NCBI GenBank assembly: GCA_002837195.1 | Contig: KZ478061.1 | Location: forward strand, 1 to 64,000 | DNA: 64,000 nt | Reading direction: 5' to 3' | DNA from: Enterobacterales bacterium CwR94 | Lineage (GTDB): Bacteria > Pseudomonadota > Gammaproteobacteria > Enterobacterales > Enterobacteriaceae | Shown: piece by piece, positions 30,227 through 39,238 of the stretch | Position numbering within the stretch: the first letter of the stretch is position 1 | Layout: the number at the start of each line of letters is the position of its first letter | Notes under the pieces: model-generated | Told to the model about the DNA's origin: nothing | What the model saw: the letters and a program-made list of their open reading frames with translations, nothing else | The model's database searches: none | Translations under genes and position numbers: made by a program

Positions 30227-30760
30227 TTGGATCTGGACAACGTCGTTAACGTGACACTGAGTTTTATCCGTGACCATCAGCACTGGACTCTGCTACTGGT
30301 GTTTATTCTCGCCTTTGGTGAGTCGCTGGCCTTTTTATCACTGCTGCTGCCCGCCACCGTTATTTTGCTGGGCGCAGGTGCCTTGATCCCAGAAATGGAG
30401 TTGTCGTTTACGTTGTTATGGCTGACGGCGGCGGCAGGCGCTTTTCTCGGCGACTGGATCTCTTATCTCGTTGGCCACCATTTTCAGGATGAAGTTCGCA
30501 CTCTGTGGCCACTGAAAAAGCATCCCGCCATGCTGGAAAAAGGCGAACGTTTTTTTGCACGCTGGGGGACGATTGGTGTGTTCTTTGGACGCTTTCTGGG
30601 CCCACTGCGCGCTACGGTGCCGCTGGTCGCAGGTATGTGCCGTATGCGTTCGTTACCCTTTCAGGTGGCCAATTTACTCTCAGCACTGGTGTGGGGATTT
30701 GGCATGCTCGCGCCTGGCGCGTTCGGGCTGCCCTGGCTGGCAACGCTGTTTGGTGAGTGA
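30227..30760 (+). CDS. DedA-family inner-membrane protein, YabI-like
   Basis: The 177-residue protein has a re-entrant/TM pattern and DedA motifs. FGESLAFLSLLLPATVILLG is followed by GDWISYLVGHHF, FFGRFLGPLRATVPLVAGMC and a late TM segment. It resembles YabI but is shorter at the C-terminus. DedA proteins are undecaprenyl-phosphate or phospholipid flippases, and loss affects membrane potential. The start is TTG 30227 with AAAGG upstream; no ATG fits. Confidence 0.83.
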   Translation: MDLDNVVNVTLSFIRDHQHWTLLLVFILAFGESLAFLSLLLPATVILLGAGALIPEMELSFTLLWLTAAAGAFLGDWISYLVGHHFQDEVRTLWPLKKHPAMLEKGERFFARWGTIGVFFGRFLGPLRATVPLVAGMCRMRSLPFQVANLLSALVWGFGMLAPGAFGLPWLATLFGE

Positions 30761-30770
30761 GTCAGAAAGT

Positions 30771-30791
30771 GGCTCCTCACAATGAGGAGCC
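30771..30791. terminator. Hairpin between convergent dedA and acyltransferase genes
   Basis: A perfect 9-bp stem GGCTCCTCA/TGAGGAGCC with a CAA loop lies between the two stop codons. No long T run follows on either side. Confidence 0.55.
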
Positions 30792-30796
30792 AGCAT

Positions 30797-31870
30797 TCAG
30801 GCGCTCACTTTGACGCGCAGCAAACGCGGATACATAAACAGGGAACGCCCTGGTCCACGGTTCAACACTGTCCACACGCCCACAGAGCAGGCCGAACACA
30901 GTAAGACCATTACGATAGGGAAGAATGCCGCCCACATTGCTGAAAAACCCGGGTTATCGAACAATCCATGCCGCTCGGCAAACAGGATTGCCGCCATGCC
31001 AAACAGTTCGATAAAGATGCGGTGCAGCACATAAATTTGCAGCGTATTTTTGCCCACCCAGTTAAGAAATCGCAGGGAAAACCACTGATTCAGAAAACGG
31101 CACAGGGCAATACTGCCGGCAATCGCCAACAGGCAAAGCATGATACTTTTATTCAGCCCCACCAGCATATGCAGCACGGCCAGTAGCGCCAATCCACACC
31201 ACAGTGGCAGGTTCTCTGCCCGCCATTCACTCAGTTGAATCATTTCACGGCTATAAAAAGCACCTATCACGAAAAACAGAAAATATTGTGACAGGCTTTC
31301 TGGCCCCCATCCGCTAATAAACCCGAGTTGCGCGGCATAGTTCAGCAGCACTGCCACTACCATCAGCGGCAATTTTTGGCGATGAAACAGTTTTGTACAC
31401 AGGAAAAACAGCGCCAGTCCGTATAAATACCAGGAAGTGCTCATGGCCTTGAACATCAGAATCAAAAATTCAATTGGCGAATGGGCATACATTGAATTTG
31501 TGTTATGGGAATAGGGTTCACCGTTTATTTCGGCAACGATGCCATAAATGGAGAACCATTGAATCAGCCCCCACAGAAAATAGAGATAGAACAGATTGGT
31601 GATGCGTCCGGTAAATACCGTTTGCCAGCTACGTTCGGTTATCGCTTTAGCGGCTAATAATCCAGAGACAAAGAAAAAAGCCGGCATGCGCAGCGGAGAG
31701 AGATAAATATTAAAGTTGACCCAAAGCGCGGCGGGAATAAATCCCCCGGTGAGCTGTTTTAAACTTTCAGCATAGCCGGGTAATACAACGTGGTAGAGCA
31801 CCACCAGCAGAATACATGCACCTTTGAGCGTGTTTATCCACAGAATTTCTTCTGTATTATTTTTTATCAT
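30797..31870 (-). CDS. Acyltransferase-3 family membrane protein
   Basis: The 357-residue protein has about ten TM segments and the family-3 acyltransferase start (INTLKGACILLVVLYHVV, with the conserved His at residue ~22) and RMPAFFFVSGLLA. Members O-acylate surface sugars or other envelope molecules. The C-terminal half is hydrophobic throughout and no SGNH domain is attached. No carbohydrate genes adjoin it, so the substrate is unknown. Confidence 0.82.
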   Translation of the reverse strand: MIKNNTEEILWINTLKGACILLVVLYHVVLPGYAESLKQLTGGFIPAALWVNFNIYLSPLRMPAFFFVSGLLAAKAITERSWQTVFTGRITNLFYLYFLWGLIQWFSIYGIVAEINGEPYSHNTNSMYAHSPIEFLILMFKAMSTSWYLYGLALFFLCTKLFHRQKLPLMVVAVLLNYAAQLGFISGWGPESLSQYFLFFVIGAFYSREMIQLSEWRAENLPLWCGLALLAVLHMLVGLNKSIMLCLLAIAGSIALCRFLNQWFSLRFLNWVGKNTLQIYVLHRIFIELFGMAAILFAERHGLFDNPGFSAMWAAFFPIVMVLLCSACSVGVWTVLNRGPGRSLFMYPRLLRVKVSA

Positions 31871-32051
31871 GATTAACCTTCGCTGCTGTAGTGTTAAAGA
31901 GGACGAGTTACCATCCGCACTGTCTTTTGAGTTATGCGTTGATTATCGATGAAGATTTTCTTTACGACTGTGCGGAAAATCCTAAAACCTGAGTAAGTGT
32001 GTGTTTTTAGGATTAATTGGGCAGACATACGACCAGAAAAAGTATGAGCGA

Positions 32052-32074
32052 ACGGACGGCACCGGGCCGTCCGT
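32052..32074 (-). terminator. Terminator after tcyN
   Basis: An 8-bp stem ACGGACGG/CCGTCCGT with a GC-rich 7-base loop lies four bases after the tcyN stop. A T-rich stretch follows on the minus strand a few bases later. Confidence 0.65.
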
Positions 32075-32078
32075 GAGA

Positions 32079-32831
32079 TTAATTATTGATAAATTTTTCG
32101 AGAAATTGACGCGTACGCGGCTGTTGAGGATGGCTGAACAGCACCTTAGCCGGGCCCTGTTCGACGATTTTACCCTGGTCCATAAAAATGGCGCGATCGG
32201 CGACATCACGGGCAAAACTCATCTCGTGCGTCACAATCACCATGGTGCGTTTCTCTTCTGCCAGTGCACGGATGGTATTCAGCACTTCGCCCACCAGCTC
32301 AGGGTCCAGCGCCGATGTCGGTTCATCGAACAGAATCACCTCCGGGCGCATCGCTAACGCACGGGCAATTGCCACACGTTGCTGTTGGCCTCCGGATAAC
32401 CGGCGGGGATAGCTCTCTTCTTTCCCTTTCAGCCCCACTTTCTCCAGCAACTGTCGTGCGCGCGCCGAGGCCTCTGCTTTGTTCTCGCCTTTGACGATCA
32501 CCGGCCCTTCAATAATGTTTTCCAGCACCGTGCGGTGTGGGAACAAATTGAAGTTTTGGAACACAAAGCCCACTTGCTGGCGCAACTGGCGTACGCGGTC
32601 CTTTTGCCGGGAAAGCGACAGACTGGCATCCACCGTAATATTCCCCACCGTGATGGTGCCGCTTTCAGGCACTTCCAGCAGGTTAATACTGCGCAATAAG
32701 GTGGTTTTACCAGAACCGCTGGGGCCGATAATCGCCACCACTTCACCCGCAGCCACTTGCAGATCAATGCCGTGGAGCACAACCTGCCCGTTAAACTGCT
32801 TTACCAGGTTACTAACGTCGATGGTGCTCAT
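32079..32831 (-). CDS. tcyN: Cystine ABC transporter ATPase TcyN
   Basis: The 250-residue product closely follows E. coli TcyN (YecC). It has Walker [12 protein letters not shown], signature [16 protein letters not shown], Walker [16 protein letters not shown] and H-loop VTHEMSFA. It powers uptake of L-cystine through TcyL with the binding protein TcyJ. ATG 32831 overlaps the tcyL stop, and longer starts are not needed. Confidence 0.95.
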   Translation of the reverse strand: MSTIDVSNLVKQFNGQVVLHGIDLQVAAGEVVAIIGPSGSGKTTLLRSINLLEVPESGTITVGNITVDASLSLSRQKDRVRQLRQQVGFVFQNFNLFPHRTVLENIIEGPVIVKGENKAEASARARQLLEKVGLKGKEESYPRRLSGGQQQRVAIARALAMRPEVILFDEPTSALDPELVGEVLNTIRALAEEKRTMVIVTHEMSFARDVADRAIFMDQGKIVEQGPAKVLFSHPQQPRTRQFLEKFINN

Positions 32832-33496
32832 TTCGGCTCCCTGTCCTGTCGATTCACGTGATCTTCCAGTTTGCTTTGTAATGCAGATAACACCGTTGCC
32901 ATGATCCAATAGATCAGTGACGCAGCCAGATACATGGTGAAAACTTCCAACGTGCGCGAAGTGACTAACTGCGCCTGACGGAACAGCTCAGGAACCTGGA
33001 TGGTGGCTGCCAGTGAGGTGTCTTTCACCAGACTAATAAAGCTGTTACCCAACGGTGGAAGCGCCGTGCGGGCAGCCTGCGGCAAAATGACGCGGCGCAG
33101 CGTTTGCCACGGCGTCATACCAATACTGGCAGCGGCTTCCCACTGGCCTCGTTCGATGGAAGAAATTGCACCGCGCAGGGATTCCGATGTATAGGCCGCC
33201 GTGTTGAGTGATAAGCCGATCATGGCAGAAGGAATAGGATCCAACTCAATGCCAAACTGCGGTAGCCCGTAATAAATCAAAAACAACTGAGCAATCAGTG
33301 GCGTACCGCGAAAAACAGACACGTAAAAACGCGACAGCCAACGCAGCGGCCAGAAGGGGGACAGGCGCATTAACGCCAGCAAAAAGCCCAACAGCAGGCC
33401 AAAGAACATGCCGCCGATGCTTAATTGCAGGGTAAATAGCGCACCTTTGAGTAAAAAAGGTGCTGAATCCAGCACCAGTTGAATACTGTCTTGCAT
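32828..33496 (-). CDS. tcyL: Cystine ABC transporter permease TcyL
   Basis: The 222-residue membrane permease has the amino-acid ABC permease (HisM/His-type) pattern: about five TM segments and an EAA loop (EAAASIGMTPWQTLRRVILP). ATG 33496 shares its A with the tcyJ stop (TAATG), and the 3' end overlaps tcyN by four bases. This matches the compact tcyJLN order. Confidence 0.94.
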   Translation of the reverse strand: MQDSIQLVLDSAPFLLKGALFTLQLSIGGMFFGLLLGFLLALMRLSPFWPLRWLSRFYVSVFRGTPLIAQLFLIYYGLPQFGIELDPIPSAMIGLSLNTAAYTSESLRGAISSIERGQWEAAASIGMTPWQTLRRVILPQAARTALPPLGNSFISLVKDTSLAATIQVPELFRQAQLVTSRTLEVFTMYLAASLIYWIMATVLSALQSKLEDHVNRQDREPK

Positions 33497-34296
33497 TATT
33501 GAGTTACGTCCGCTCCAAACCACTTCTCAGAAAGCTGCTTTAAGCTACCGTCTTTCTGCATATCGGCAATCGCTGCATTGATTGCATTCAGTAAGTCTTC
33601 GTTGCCTTTACGCAGCGCGACGCCCGACGCCTGACGCGAAAAAGCCTCGCCGGCGACCGCCATGGTATTACCGGTTTTCTTCACCAGATCCAGTGCCGCC
33701 AAACGGTCGACCAGAATGGCATCAATGCGGCCTGCACGCAGATCGGCATATTTCGTCGGATCATCATCATAGGTGCGGACATCCGCATCCTTCACATTCT
33801 CTTTGAGCCATTGCTCATAGTTAGTCCCCAATCCAACACCGACTTTCTTACCCGCCAGGTCGTCTTGCTTGCTGATCGAGCCTTCTTTATCTTTGCGTAC
33901 TAATGCCTGAATACCCGAGATCGTATAAGGCGTAGAGAAGTCATACTTCTTTTTGCGCTCATCAGAAATGGTGACCTGATTGATAATCACATCCGCACGT
34001 TTAGAATCCAGCGAGGCCAACATGCCGTCCCATTTGGTCGGTTTGAGGTTGGCTTTTAGCCCCAAATGTTTTGCCAGTTCATTGGCAAAATCCACTTCGA
34101 ATCCGGTCAGCTTTCCTGTTTCATCCTGGAAACTAAACGGCGGATAGGTGCCTTCCAAACCCACAATCAGCGTGCCGCGCTCTTTTACCTTGTTGAGCAA
34201 GCCTTCATCAGCGTGTGATGGCATAGTGATGCCGGCAACCAGTGCAACAGCCATTATTCCCGTCAACAGTTGACGGCGGACAAAAGAAAATTTCAT
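33496..34296 (-). CDS. tcyJ: Periplasmic cystine-binding protein TcyJ (FliY)
   Basis: The 266-residue precursor has a signal peptide (to ~residue 29, PSHADE) and a type-3 solute-binding fold (LIVGLEGTYPPFSFQDETGK, RADVIINQVTISDERKKKYD, GVGLGTNYEQWLK). In E. coli it binds cystine for TcyLN; its older name fliY reflects its place next to fliAZ, as here. Gene order differs slightly: dcyD precedes tcyJ instead of lying between tcyJ and tcyL. Confidence 0.95.
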   Translation of the reverse strand: MKFSFVRRQLLTGIMAVALVAGITMPSHADEGLLNKVKERGTLIVGLEGTYPPFSFQDETGKLTGFEVDFANELAKHLGLKANLKPTKWDGMLASLDSKRADVIINQVTISDERKKKYDFSTPYTISGIQALVRKDKEGSISKQDDLAGKKVGVGLGTNYEQWLKENVKDADVRTYDDDPTKYADLRAGRIDAILVDRLAALDLVKKTGNTMAVAGEAFSRQASGVALRKGNEDLLNAINAAIADMQKDGSLKQLSEKWFGADVTQ

Positions 34297-34394
34297 TTGC
34301 TACCCCATTTATTGTTTGACCCACCAATCCCACCGAATCAACTTACTCGATTCGGCAGGTAATACTCAGTCTACATCTAATCGTGGACGTAAAA

Positions 34395-35381
34395 TTAGCA
34401 CATTAGATGATAAGCAAATAACGCCGGTGCGCCGCCAGTGTGCACAAACAGAATTGGCCCTTCGCGACGAAAACGCTGTTGCACAATCCCATCCAGCAGG
34501 CCCGCCATCGCTTTGCCGCTGTACACCGGATCGAGCAAGATACCCTCCAGTCTGGCCAACAGTTTGATAGTCTCCTGCCCTGCATCATTCGGCATACCGT
34601 ATTGCGGCGCAAAATACTCATCCCACAGCGTAATCGGTGCCTGCGCGGTTAACGAGAGCGAGGTGGCCACCGCCTGCTGCAAACTGTGTACTTTCGGGGC
34701 TTGCTCGGCCGCCTTTCGCGATACCGTCACGCCGACCAGCTCGGTGTCAGGGAGCAATTGCTCCAGCCCCACCGCCAGGCCAGCATGGGTGCCTGCGCTG
34801 CCAGATGCCACCACCACGGCAGCAAAATCCACGGCGCCTTCACTTTGATGCGCAATTTCCTGTGCGCACTCCACATAGCCAAGTGCGCCCAGCGCATTTG
34901 AACCGCCAACCGGAATAATATACGGGCGGAAACCTTGCGCTTCGAGGCGCTCAGCCTGCTCCAGTAATTGCGCCTGGGGATCGTGCAAGGCATCAACGGC
35001 AATCACCTCAGTATCGAACAGATCCAGCAACAGGCGATTGCCATTGCTGAGGTAATTTTCTGCGCGGGTATGAATGGGATTTTCCAGTAGCGCCATGGAT
35101 TTAAGACCCAACTTGGCGGCGACCGCCGCCGTTTGACGCACATGATTGGATTGAATCGCCCCGGCAGTCAGCAATACATCAGCCCCAGAACGCAGGGCGT
35201 CCGCCGCTAAAAACTCGAGCTTTCTCAGTTTGTTACCGCCCATCGCCAGCGGTGTGACGTCGTCACGTTTGATATAGATATCACGTCCGACGTGGTCAGA
35301 AAGACGGGGCAGATATTCGAGCGGCGTGGGTGCGCCGATCAGATCCAGACGAGGAAAAGCAGAGAGATTCTGTAAGGACAA
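34395..35381 (-). CDS. dcyD: D-cysteine desulfhydrase DcyD
   Basis: DcyD is a PLP enzyme that breaks D-cysteine into pyruvate, ammonia and H2S. The 328-residue protein keeps the lysine region [27 protein letters not shown]-type substrate loop ([17 protein letters not shown]), the glycine-rich phosphate loop [14 protein letters not shown], and [12 protein letters not shown] near the end. It lies between fliZ and tcyJ, all on the minus strand, a sulfur/motility neighbourhood shared by enterobacteria. Confidence 0.95.
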   Translation of the reverse strand: MSLQNLSAFPRLDLIGAPTPLEYLPRLSDHVGRDIYIKRDDVTPLAMGGNKLRKLEFLAADALRSGADVLLTAGAIQSNHVRQTAAVAAKLGLKSMALLENPIHTRAENYLSNGNRLLLDLFDTEVIAVDALHDPQAQLLEQAERLEAQGFRPYIIPVGGSNALGALGYVECAQEIAHQSEGAVDFAAVVVASGSAGTHAGLAVGLEQLLPDTELVGVTVSRKAAEQAPKVHSLQQAVATSLSLTAQAPITLWDEYFAPQYGMPNDAGQETIKLLARLEGILLDPVYSGKAMAGLLDGIVQQRFRREGPILFVHTGGAPALFAYHLMC

Positions 35382-35458
35382 CGCAGCCTCCAGGCAATGC
35401 GGTTGAGTTATCCTTACAGTGTTGCAGAAGTGACAAAGTTACGCACGTAGCGAATGTG

Positions 35459-35965
35459 TTAGTTGCGCTGCCAGCCTAAAAACTGATCGTATTTGCGCAG
35501 TGCAATACGGTAGTTGTTGGTTCCGGCATCCGGCAGACTGTTTTTTAACGACTCGTGCCAGCTATTATCACGCAGCCTTTCCGCTGGAAAGTTACTGGCC
35601 GAGAGAATGTCATCCAGTCTGCGCAAGCGAACCACATATTCACGAATCGTACTGTGGCTCATTTCGGTTTGTTCAAACAAATATTGCTTAAACGCCATGA
35701 TGTCAAAATACGTTGGGTGTGTGTTGCAGTAAATATCGCTGCAGAAACGGCAAAGTGCCGTTAACTCATTTTGCAGCTTAAACCAGACCTGATCGTCGAT
35801 CAGCTGGTCCATCCGGGCGATTGCCTCTTTATTGATTATTTGTCCACGGAACACCAACGCCATGCGATCAAGCACTTTCCCGCAGTGCGAACAGTGACTC
35901 TGCCCGTGTTTGTAGTCTTTTAAATAGCGGCTGAGGGGCCGCAATTTCACTTTGGATCCCATCAC
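35459..35965 (-). CDS. fliZ: Flagellar regulator FliZ
   Basis: FliZ represses RpoS-type promoters and supports flagellar class 2 expression. The 168-residue product matches FliZ in RPLSRYLKDYKHGQSHCSHC, FKQYLFEQTEMSHSTIREYV, VRLRRLDDIL and NNYRIALRKYDQFL. It is a tyrosine-recombinase-like helical DNA-binding fold. The gene follows fliA by 41 bp, so co-transcription from the fliA promoter is expected. Confidence 0.94.
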   Translation of the reverse strand: MMGSKVKLRPLSRYLKDYKHGQSHCSHCGKVLDRMALVFRGQIINKEAIARMDQLIDDQVWFKLQNELTALCRFCSDIYCNTHPTYFDIMAFKQYLFEQTEMSHSTIREYVVRLRRLDDILSASNFPAERLRDNSWHESLKNSLPDAGTNNYRIALRKYDQFLGWQRN

Positions 35966-36006
35966 AGAGAGCCCCCGGTTGGTGGTTAATGCGAGAACTG
36001 ACGCTG

Positions 36007-36735
36007 TTAGCGCGCTCCCGCTAACCGGGCGCGCAGGCGTTTTATTGCCTGACTGTGCAACTGGCTGACGCGGGATTCTCCCACTTCCAGCACGGCGCCA
36101 ATCTCTTTCAGATTCAGTTCTTCCTGGTAATACAGGGTCAGTACCAGCTTCTCGCGATCGGGCAATGCCTCAATCGCGTCGATGACCCGTTCACGCAGAC
36201 TGCCTTCCATCAGCTGATGCAGCGGATTGGCCTCTTCGTGCCCGTCCGTCACCATTTCGGCGCTGTCACCATGTTCTTCACGATATTCGTCGTACGAGAA
36301 CAGTTGACTGTTATTGGTATCCAGCAAAATATGCCGGTACTCCTCAAGCGAGACGTTAAGCTGTTGCGCCACCTCTTGTTCAGAAGCGGCCCGTCCTAAC
36401 GTTTGCTCAACCTGATGCATTGCACTGGCCACTTCCCGCGCATTGCGTCTGACACTGCGCGGTGCCCAGTCGCGACTGCGCAGCTCATCCAACATCGCGC
36501 CACGAATACGCTGAACGGCGTAGGTGGTGAAGGCTGTGCCCTGCAATGCGTCGTAACGTTCCACCGCATTTAACAAGCCGATGCCGCCAGCCTGTAGCAG
36601 ATCGTCAAGTTCAACGCTGGCGGGCAGCCGCACTTGTAAGCGCAGCGCTTCGTGCCGTACCAACGGAACATAGCGTTGCCATAGCGAATGTTTATCTATC
36701 ACGCCTTCGGCGGTATACAGATCGTTCACGCTCAC
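36007..36735 (-). CDS. fliA: Flagellar sigma factor FliA (sigma-28)
   Basis: FliA directs late flagellar and chemotaxis genes. The 242-residue protein has region 2 (DLLQAGGIGLLNAVERYDAL, TTYAVQRIRGAMLDELRSRD), region 3 and region 4 (REKLVLTLYYQEELNLKEIG, ESRVSQLHSQAIKRLRARL). Matching sigma-28 promoters lie before fliC, fliD and the chemoreceptor gene in this window. A sigma-28-like site before fliA itself suggests autoregulation. Confidence 0.96.
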   Translation of the reverse strand: MSVNDLYTAEGVIDKHSLWQRYVPLVRHEALRLQVRLPASVELDDLLQAGGIGLLNAVERYDALQGTAFTTYAVQRIRGAMLDELRSRDWAPRSVRRNAREVASAMHQVEQTLGRAASEQEVAQQLNVSLEEYRHILLDTNNSQLFSYDEYREEHGDSAEMVTDGHEEANPLHQLMEGSLRERVIDAIEALPDREKLVLTLYYQEELNLKEIGAVLEVGESRVSQLHSQAIKRLRARLAGAR

Positions 36736-36753
36736 TACCCTGCGTTAATGAAG

Positions 36754-36780
36754 TTATCGGCACGATTATCCGTTTCTGTA
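36754..36780 (-). promoter_or_regulatory. Sigma-28-like promoter of fliA
   Basis: TACAGAAA-N11-GCCGATAA on the minus strand, just before the fliA start: the -10 is perfect and the -35 matches TAAAGTTT at 4 of 8. A sigma-28 promoter in addition to a class 2 promoter is known for fliA in E. coli and Salmonella. Confidence 0.6.
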
Positions 36781-36858
36781 GGGAATTTGATGGCTGGAAT
36801 AGCGGGTGAAAAGCGAGGTTATTTCACTATTGTGGCAGCGCAAGGGCTGCCAGCAGCA

Positions 36859-37824
36859 TTATCGGCGGCGCTTGAGACGTTCACGCGTGGCCAGCGGCAC
36901 ACGATCCCATAACGCACAGACTGCGCCGTCAATGTCCGTATAAAACTGACTTAACTGCGTCTCATCGGGCGTGAAACGGCGGAACTGAACGGTGCCGTTA
37001 TCGGCGGCAATAGTGAAGAGATGATTATCAAACAACTGGCGCAGGTCGCTTCGCAGAAACAGTCCATTGTCAGCCTCGGTGTCGGCCATCACCCCTTGCT
37101 CATTGCATTGCGTGTCAATATAGCTGGCCTCCACCCACGGCCAGGCACTGCCTGCCAGTAATGGCGTGCCCGTGACCACGCAGGCCCCATAGCGCGCCGT
37201 TACGGCATCCAGAAAGCGAGCTTCATGGGTGCGCTGCCAGACGCGTTTTTTACTTTGTAAGCCTAACGTCGCCCCTTCGACCACACCGCTGGCAGGCGGT
37301 AATAACACGCTGGTCAATACCACAACGAACTCCAACGGTCGCGCGGTGGCAAAACAGGGCTGCTGCTGCAAATCGAACAGTTGCCACAGTGCCTGTCCCT
37401 CTTCTTCACGCATCATCACCAGTTGATAGCCGCGCTGCTGCAACAGGTTGTGTAACGTCGTGGACGCGGGATCGATAATCGCCAGCACCCGGCTTTCACC
37501 CATCACTTTCCACTGCCCTTGCGTATTATCAAGATGGCGGCGGAAATAAAGGAAAGGGTCTTTGCGTTGCAGGTAGTGCTCAAAACGTTTGAGGTAATTT
37601 TTGCGTTCGTTGTCGCCACTGATAAACAACAGGTCTTCCAGCGGGCTGAGAAATTCGCGGTGGGCAAAGACCGCTCGGATCAAATTCTGTTTGCTGATGG
37701 TCGAAGGACTGAGCAAACCGCGCGACGTGAGTTCTTTGTCGTCAGGGTATTTCAGCGCGTAACGGCGTGCGATCTCCTCGAACGTCAGCAGTTGTCCGGG
37801 CAGAAAATCACTGTTAAAGCGCAT
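36859..37824 (-). CDS. Degenerate HNH_2-domain protein between fliA and fliB
   Basis: This 321-residue protein (ATG 37824, AGGGGA five bases upstream) has an N-terminal helical part of unknown type. A C-terminal HNH_2-like domain follows at residues ~205-290: ACVVTG, then EASYI where active members have xAAHI, then DNGLFL, then LRQLFD where active members have LHxLFD. Both histidines are thus replaced (Tyr, Arg) while the asparagine and folding residues remain. It is probably not a nuclease and may have become a regulatory DNA-binding protein. A sigma-28-type -10 element lies 54 bp upstream, which ties it to the flagellar regulon. The reading of the motif is by eye. Confidence 0.72.
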   Translation of the reverse strand: MRFNSDFLPGQLLTFEEIARRYALKYPDDKELTSRGLLSPSTISKQNLIRAVFAHREFLSPLEDLLFISGDNERKNYLKRFEHYLQRKDPFLYFRRHLDNTQGQWKVMGESRVLAIIDPASTTLHNLLQQRGYQLVMMREEEGQALWQLFDLQQQPCFATARPLEFVVVLTSVLLPPASGVVEGATLGLQSKKRVWQRTHEARFLDAVTARYGACVVTGTPLLAGSAWPWVEASYIDTQCNEQGVMADTEADNGLFLRSDLRQLFDNHLFTIAADNGTVQFRRFTPDETQLSQFYTDIDGAVCALWDRVPLATRERLKRRR

Positions 37825-37877
37825 AGATATCCCCTGCAGTTTCACGTTAATTGAGCTGGCTGTTGGTCTCTGCTCAG

Positions 37878-37904
37878 TTATCGGCAAAACGTAAAGATTC
37901 TGCA
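37878..37904 (-). promoter_or_regulatory. Sigma-28-like promoter of the HNH-domain gene
   Basis: TGCAGAAT-N11-GCCGATAA on the minus strand. The -10 is perfect and the -35 matches TAAAGTTT at 4 of 8; it shares the unusual CAGAA core with the fliA promoter. It lies between the fliB end and the HNH gene start. Confidence 0.55.
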
Positions 37905-37938
37905 GGGAAAGTGTTAAGAAATGTTCTGCAACTCGCGT

Positions 37939-39147
37939 TTACACCAGTAAGTGCAAACAAGAGAGATCGTCCGCCACTTTCACTTTGTCGATCTCTTCGT
38001 GAAAGCGCAGCGCCGCTTCTGGCGTATGCTGGGTCAGTGCCTGAAAGCTATAGATGATGTTCACCACATCATCAGGGTGGATGCCCTGCTTCATCACCGC
38101 CTGCGCTGCCATTAAGGATTTGAGGTAGAAAAACTCTGCCAGAATCAGGTAGATGTTTTGCAGCATGCTGCGACCGTTGTTCTGCGGGAAATCCGCCTGC
38201 CATAACCGGTAGCGCAGATAGTTACGCAGCATCCACGGACGCTCGGCCAACCACGGCTGAATATACGCATCCCAATTTTTTCCAAGAGCGGCCATCTTCC
38301 CGGCGGCGTCATCATCCTGATGCAGATTGAAGGTGGCGTGAACCAGTCCATTAAGGAACAGGTTGTGTACGCCCTGGCTGCGCATCGCCGGACGGGTTTT
38401 TAAATAGTTTTGCAGACGCAGCAACAGCGACCATTGCAAATCCGTATCCGGCTTAATCTGCAAACGCTGTTGGCGCATTTCACCGCTGTTTAGCGCGTCA
38501 ACTAACTGCACAAAGGTTTGCTCCAGCAGCGGAACGGCGGCCTCTCCCTGATCGGCCACTTTTTCGGCCATCATAAGCAACGTGACCATCGCATACAGGT
38601 TATCTTCAATCGCCCCCTCACCGGCTAACAGCAAGTGCGAGCAAAACAAGCCAATCAGTTGCTGAAACTGATCTTGCTGCGGCTGTTTATTGAATTCGGC
38701 TTTCAATACAACGCGCTGCTGAATGTCCATCGCATCGGGCTGCATCAATAAATTACGTGCCGCTTCCGGGCAGGACAGCGTTAGCATGTTTTGGGATTCA
38801 TTACGGAACTGACGCTGCTGGCGTGGATAGGTTGAACAGGTATGGCTTAACGCCTGCGCCCCCAGATTTTTTTGCACTTCACACAGCCGCTCGGCATCCA
38901 AAAACGGGCAATTGCCGGTGGTAGGATTGAGTTTGACTCGCGCCCATTTTGCATGACTGGTTTTATCCAGCAGGAGATTTTCGGCGGCAATCTCTTTGAT
39001 CGCAATGTGCTTGCTCTTAACGTATTTATTATAGGTCGGCTTATCGATATCAATCCGCCAGCCTTTACAGCAATGGTCAGGACAGGCACTGCCTGCACAC
39101 TGAAAAGCGGCGACAAACGCCGGTTCGGTAACAAGGATCTCTTTCAC
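37939..39147 (-). CDS. fliB: Flagellin lysine-N-methylase FliB
   Basis: FliB methylates surface lysines of flagellin. The 402-residue protein has the Cys-rich N-terminus FQCAGSACPDHCCKGW (Cys17, 22, 26, 27). Further cysteines occur at NCPFLDAERLCEVQ and SHTCSTYPRQ, suggesting a metal or Fe-S centre. The start is a GTG at 39147 with GGAG eight bases upstream. It follows fliC on the same strand, after the fliC terminator. No promoter fits between, so expression probably comes from read-through. Confidence 0.92.
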   Translation of the reverse strand: MKEILVTEPAFVAAFQCAGSACPDHCCKGWRIDIDKPTYNKYVKSKHIAIKEIAAENLLLDKTSHAKWARVKLNPTTGNCPFLDAERLCEVQKNLGAQALSHTCSTYPRQQRQFRNESQNMLTLSCPEAARNLLMQPDAMDIQQRVVLKAEFNKQPQQDQFQQLIGLFCSHLLLAGEGAIEDNLYAMVTLLMMAEKVADQGEAAVPLLEQTFVQLVDALNSGEMRQQRLQIKPDTDLQWSLLLRLQNYLKTRPAMRSQGVHNLFLNGLVHATFNLHQDDDAAGKMAALGKNWDAYIQPWLAERPWMLRNYLRYRLWQADFPQNNGRSMLQNIYLILAEFFYLKSLMAAQAVMKQGIHPDDVVNIIYSFQALTQHTPEAALRFHEEIDKVKVADDLSCLHLLV

Positions 39148-39173
39148 GCTTCACGCTCCGCTGCAATCCAGGG

Positions 39174-39202
39174 ATAAAAAAAGGCGACCCTGCGGTCGCC
39201 TT
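39174..39202 (-). terminator. Rho-independent terminator of fliC
   Basis: A 9-bp stem AAGGCGACC/GGTCGCCTT with a 4-base loop is followed on the minus strand by a run of seven T. It lies 37 bp after the fliC stop and just before fliB. Confidence 0.9.
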
Positions 39203-39238
39203 CCATCATTGCACTTTCGGTGCGCGTCAATCGGTCGA

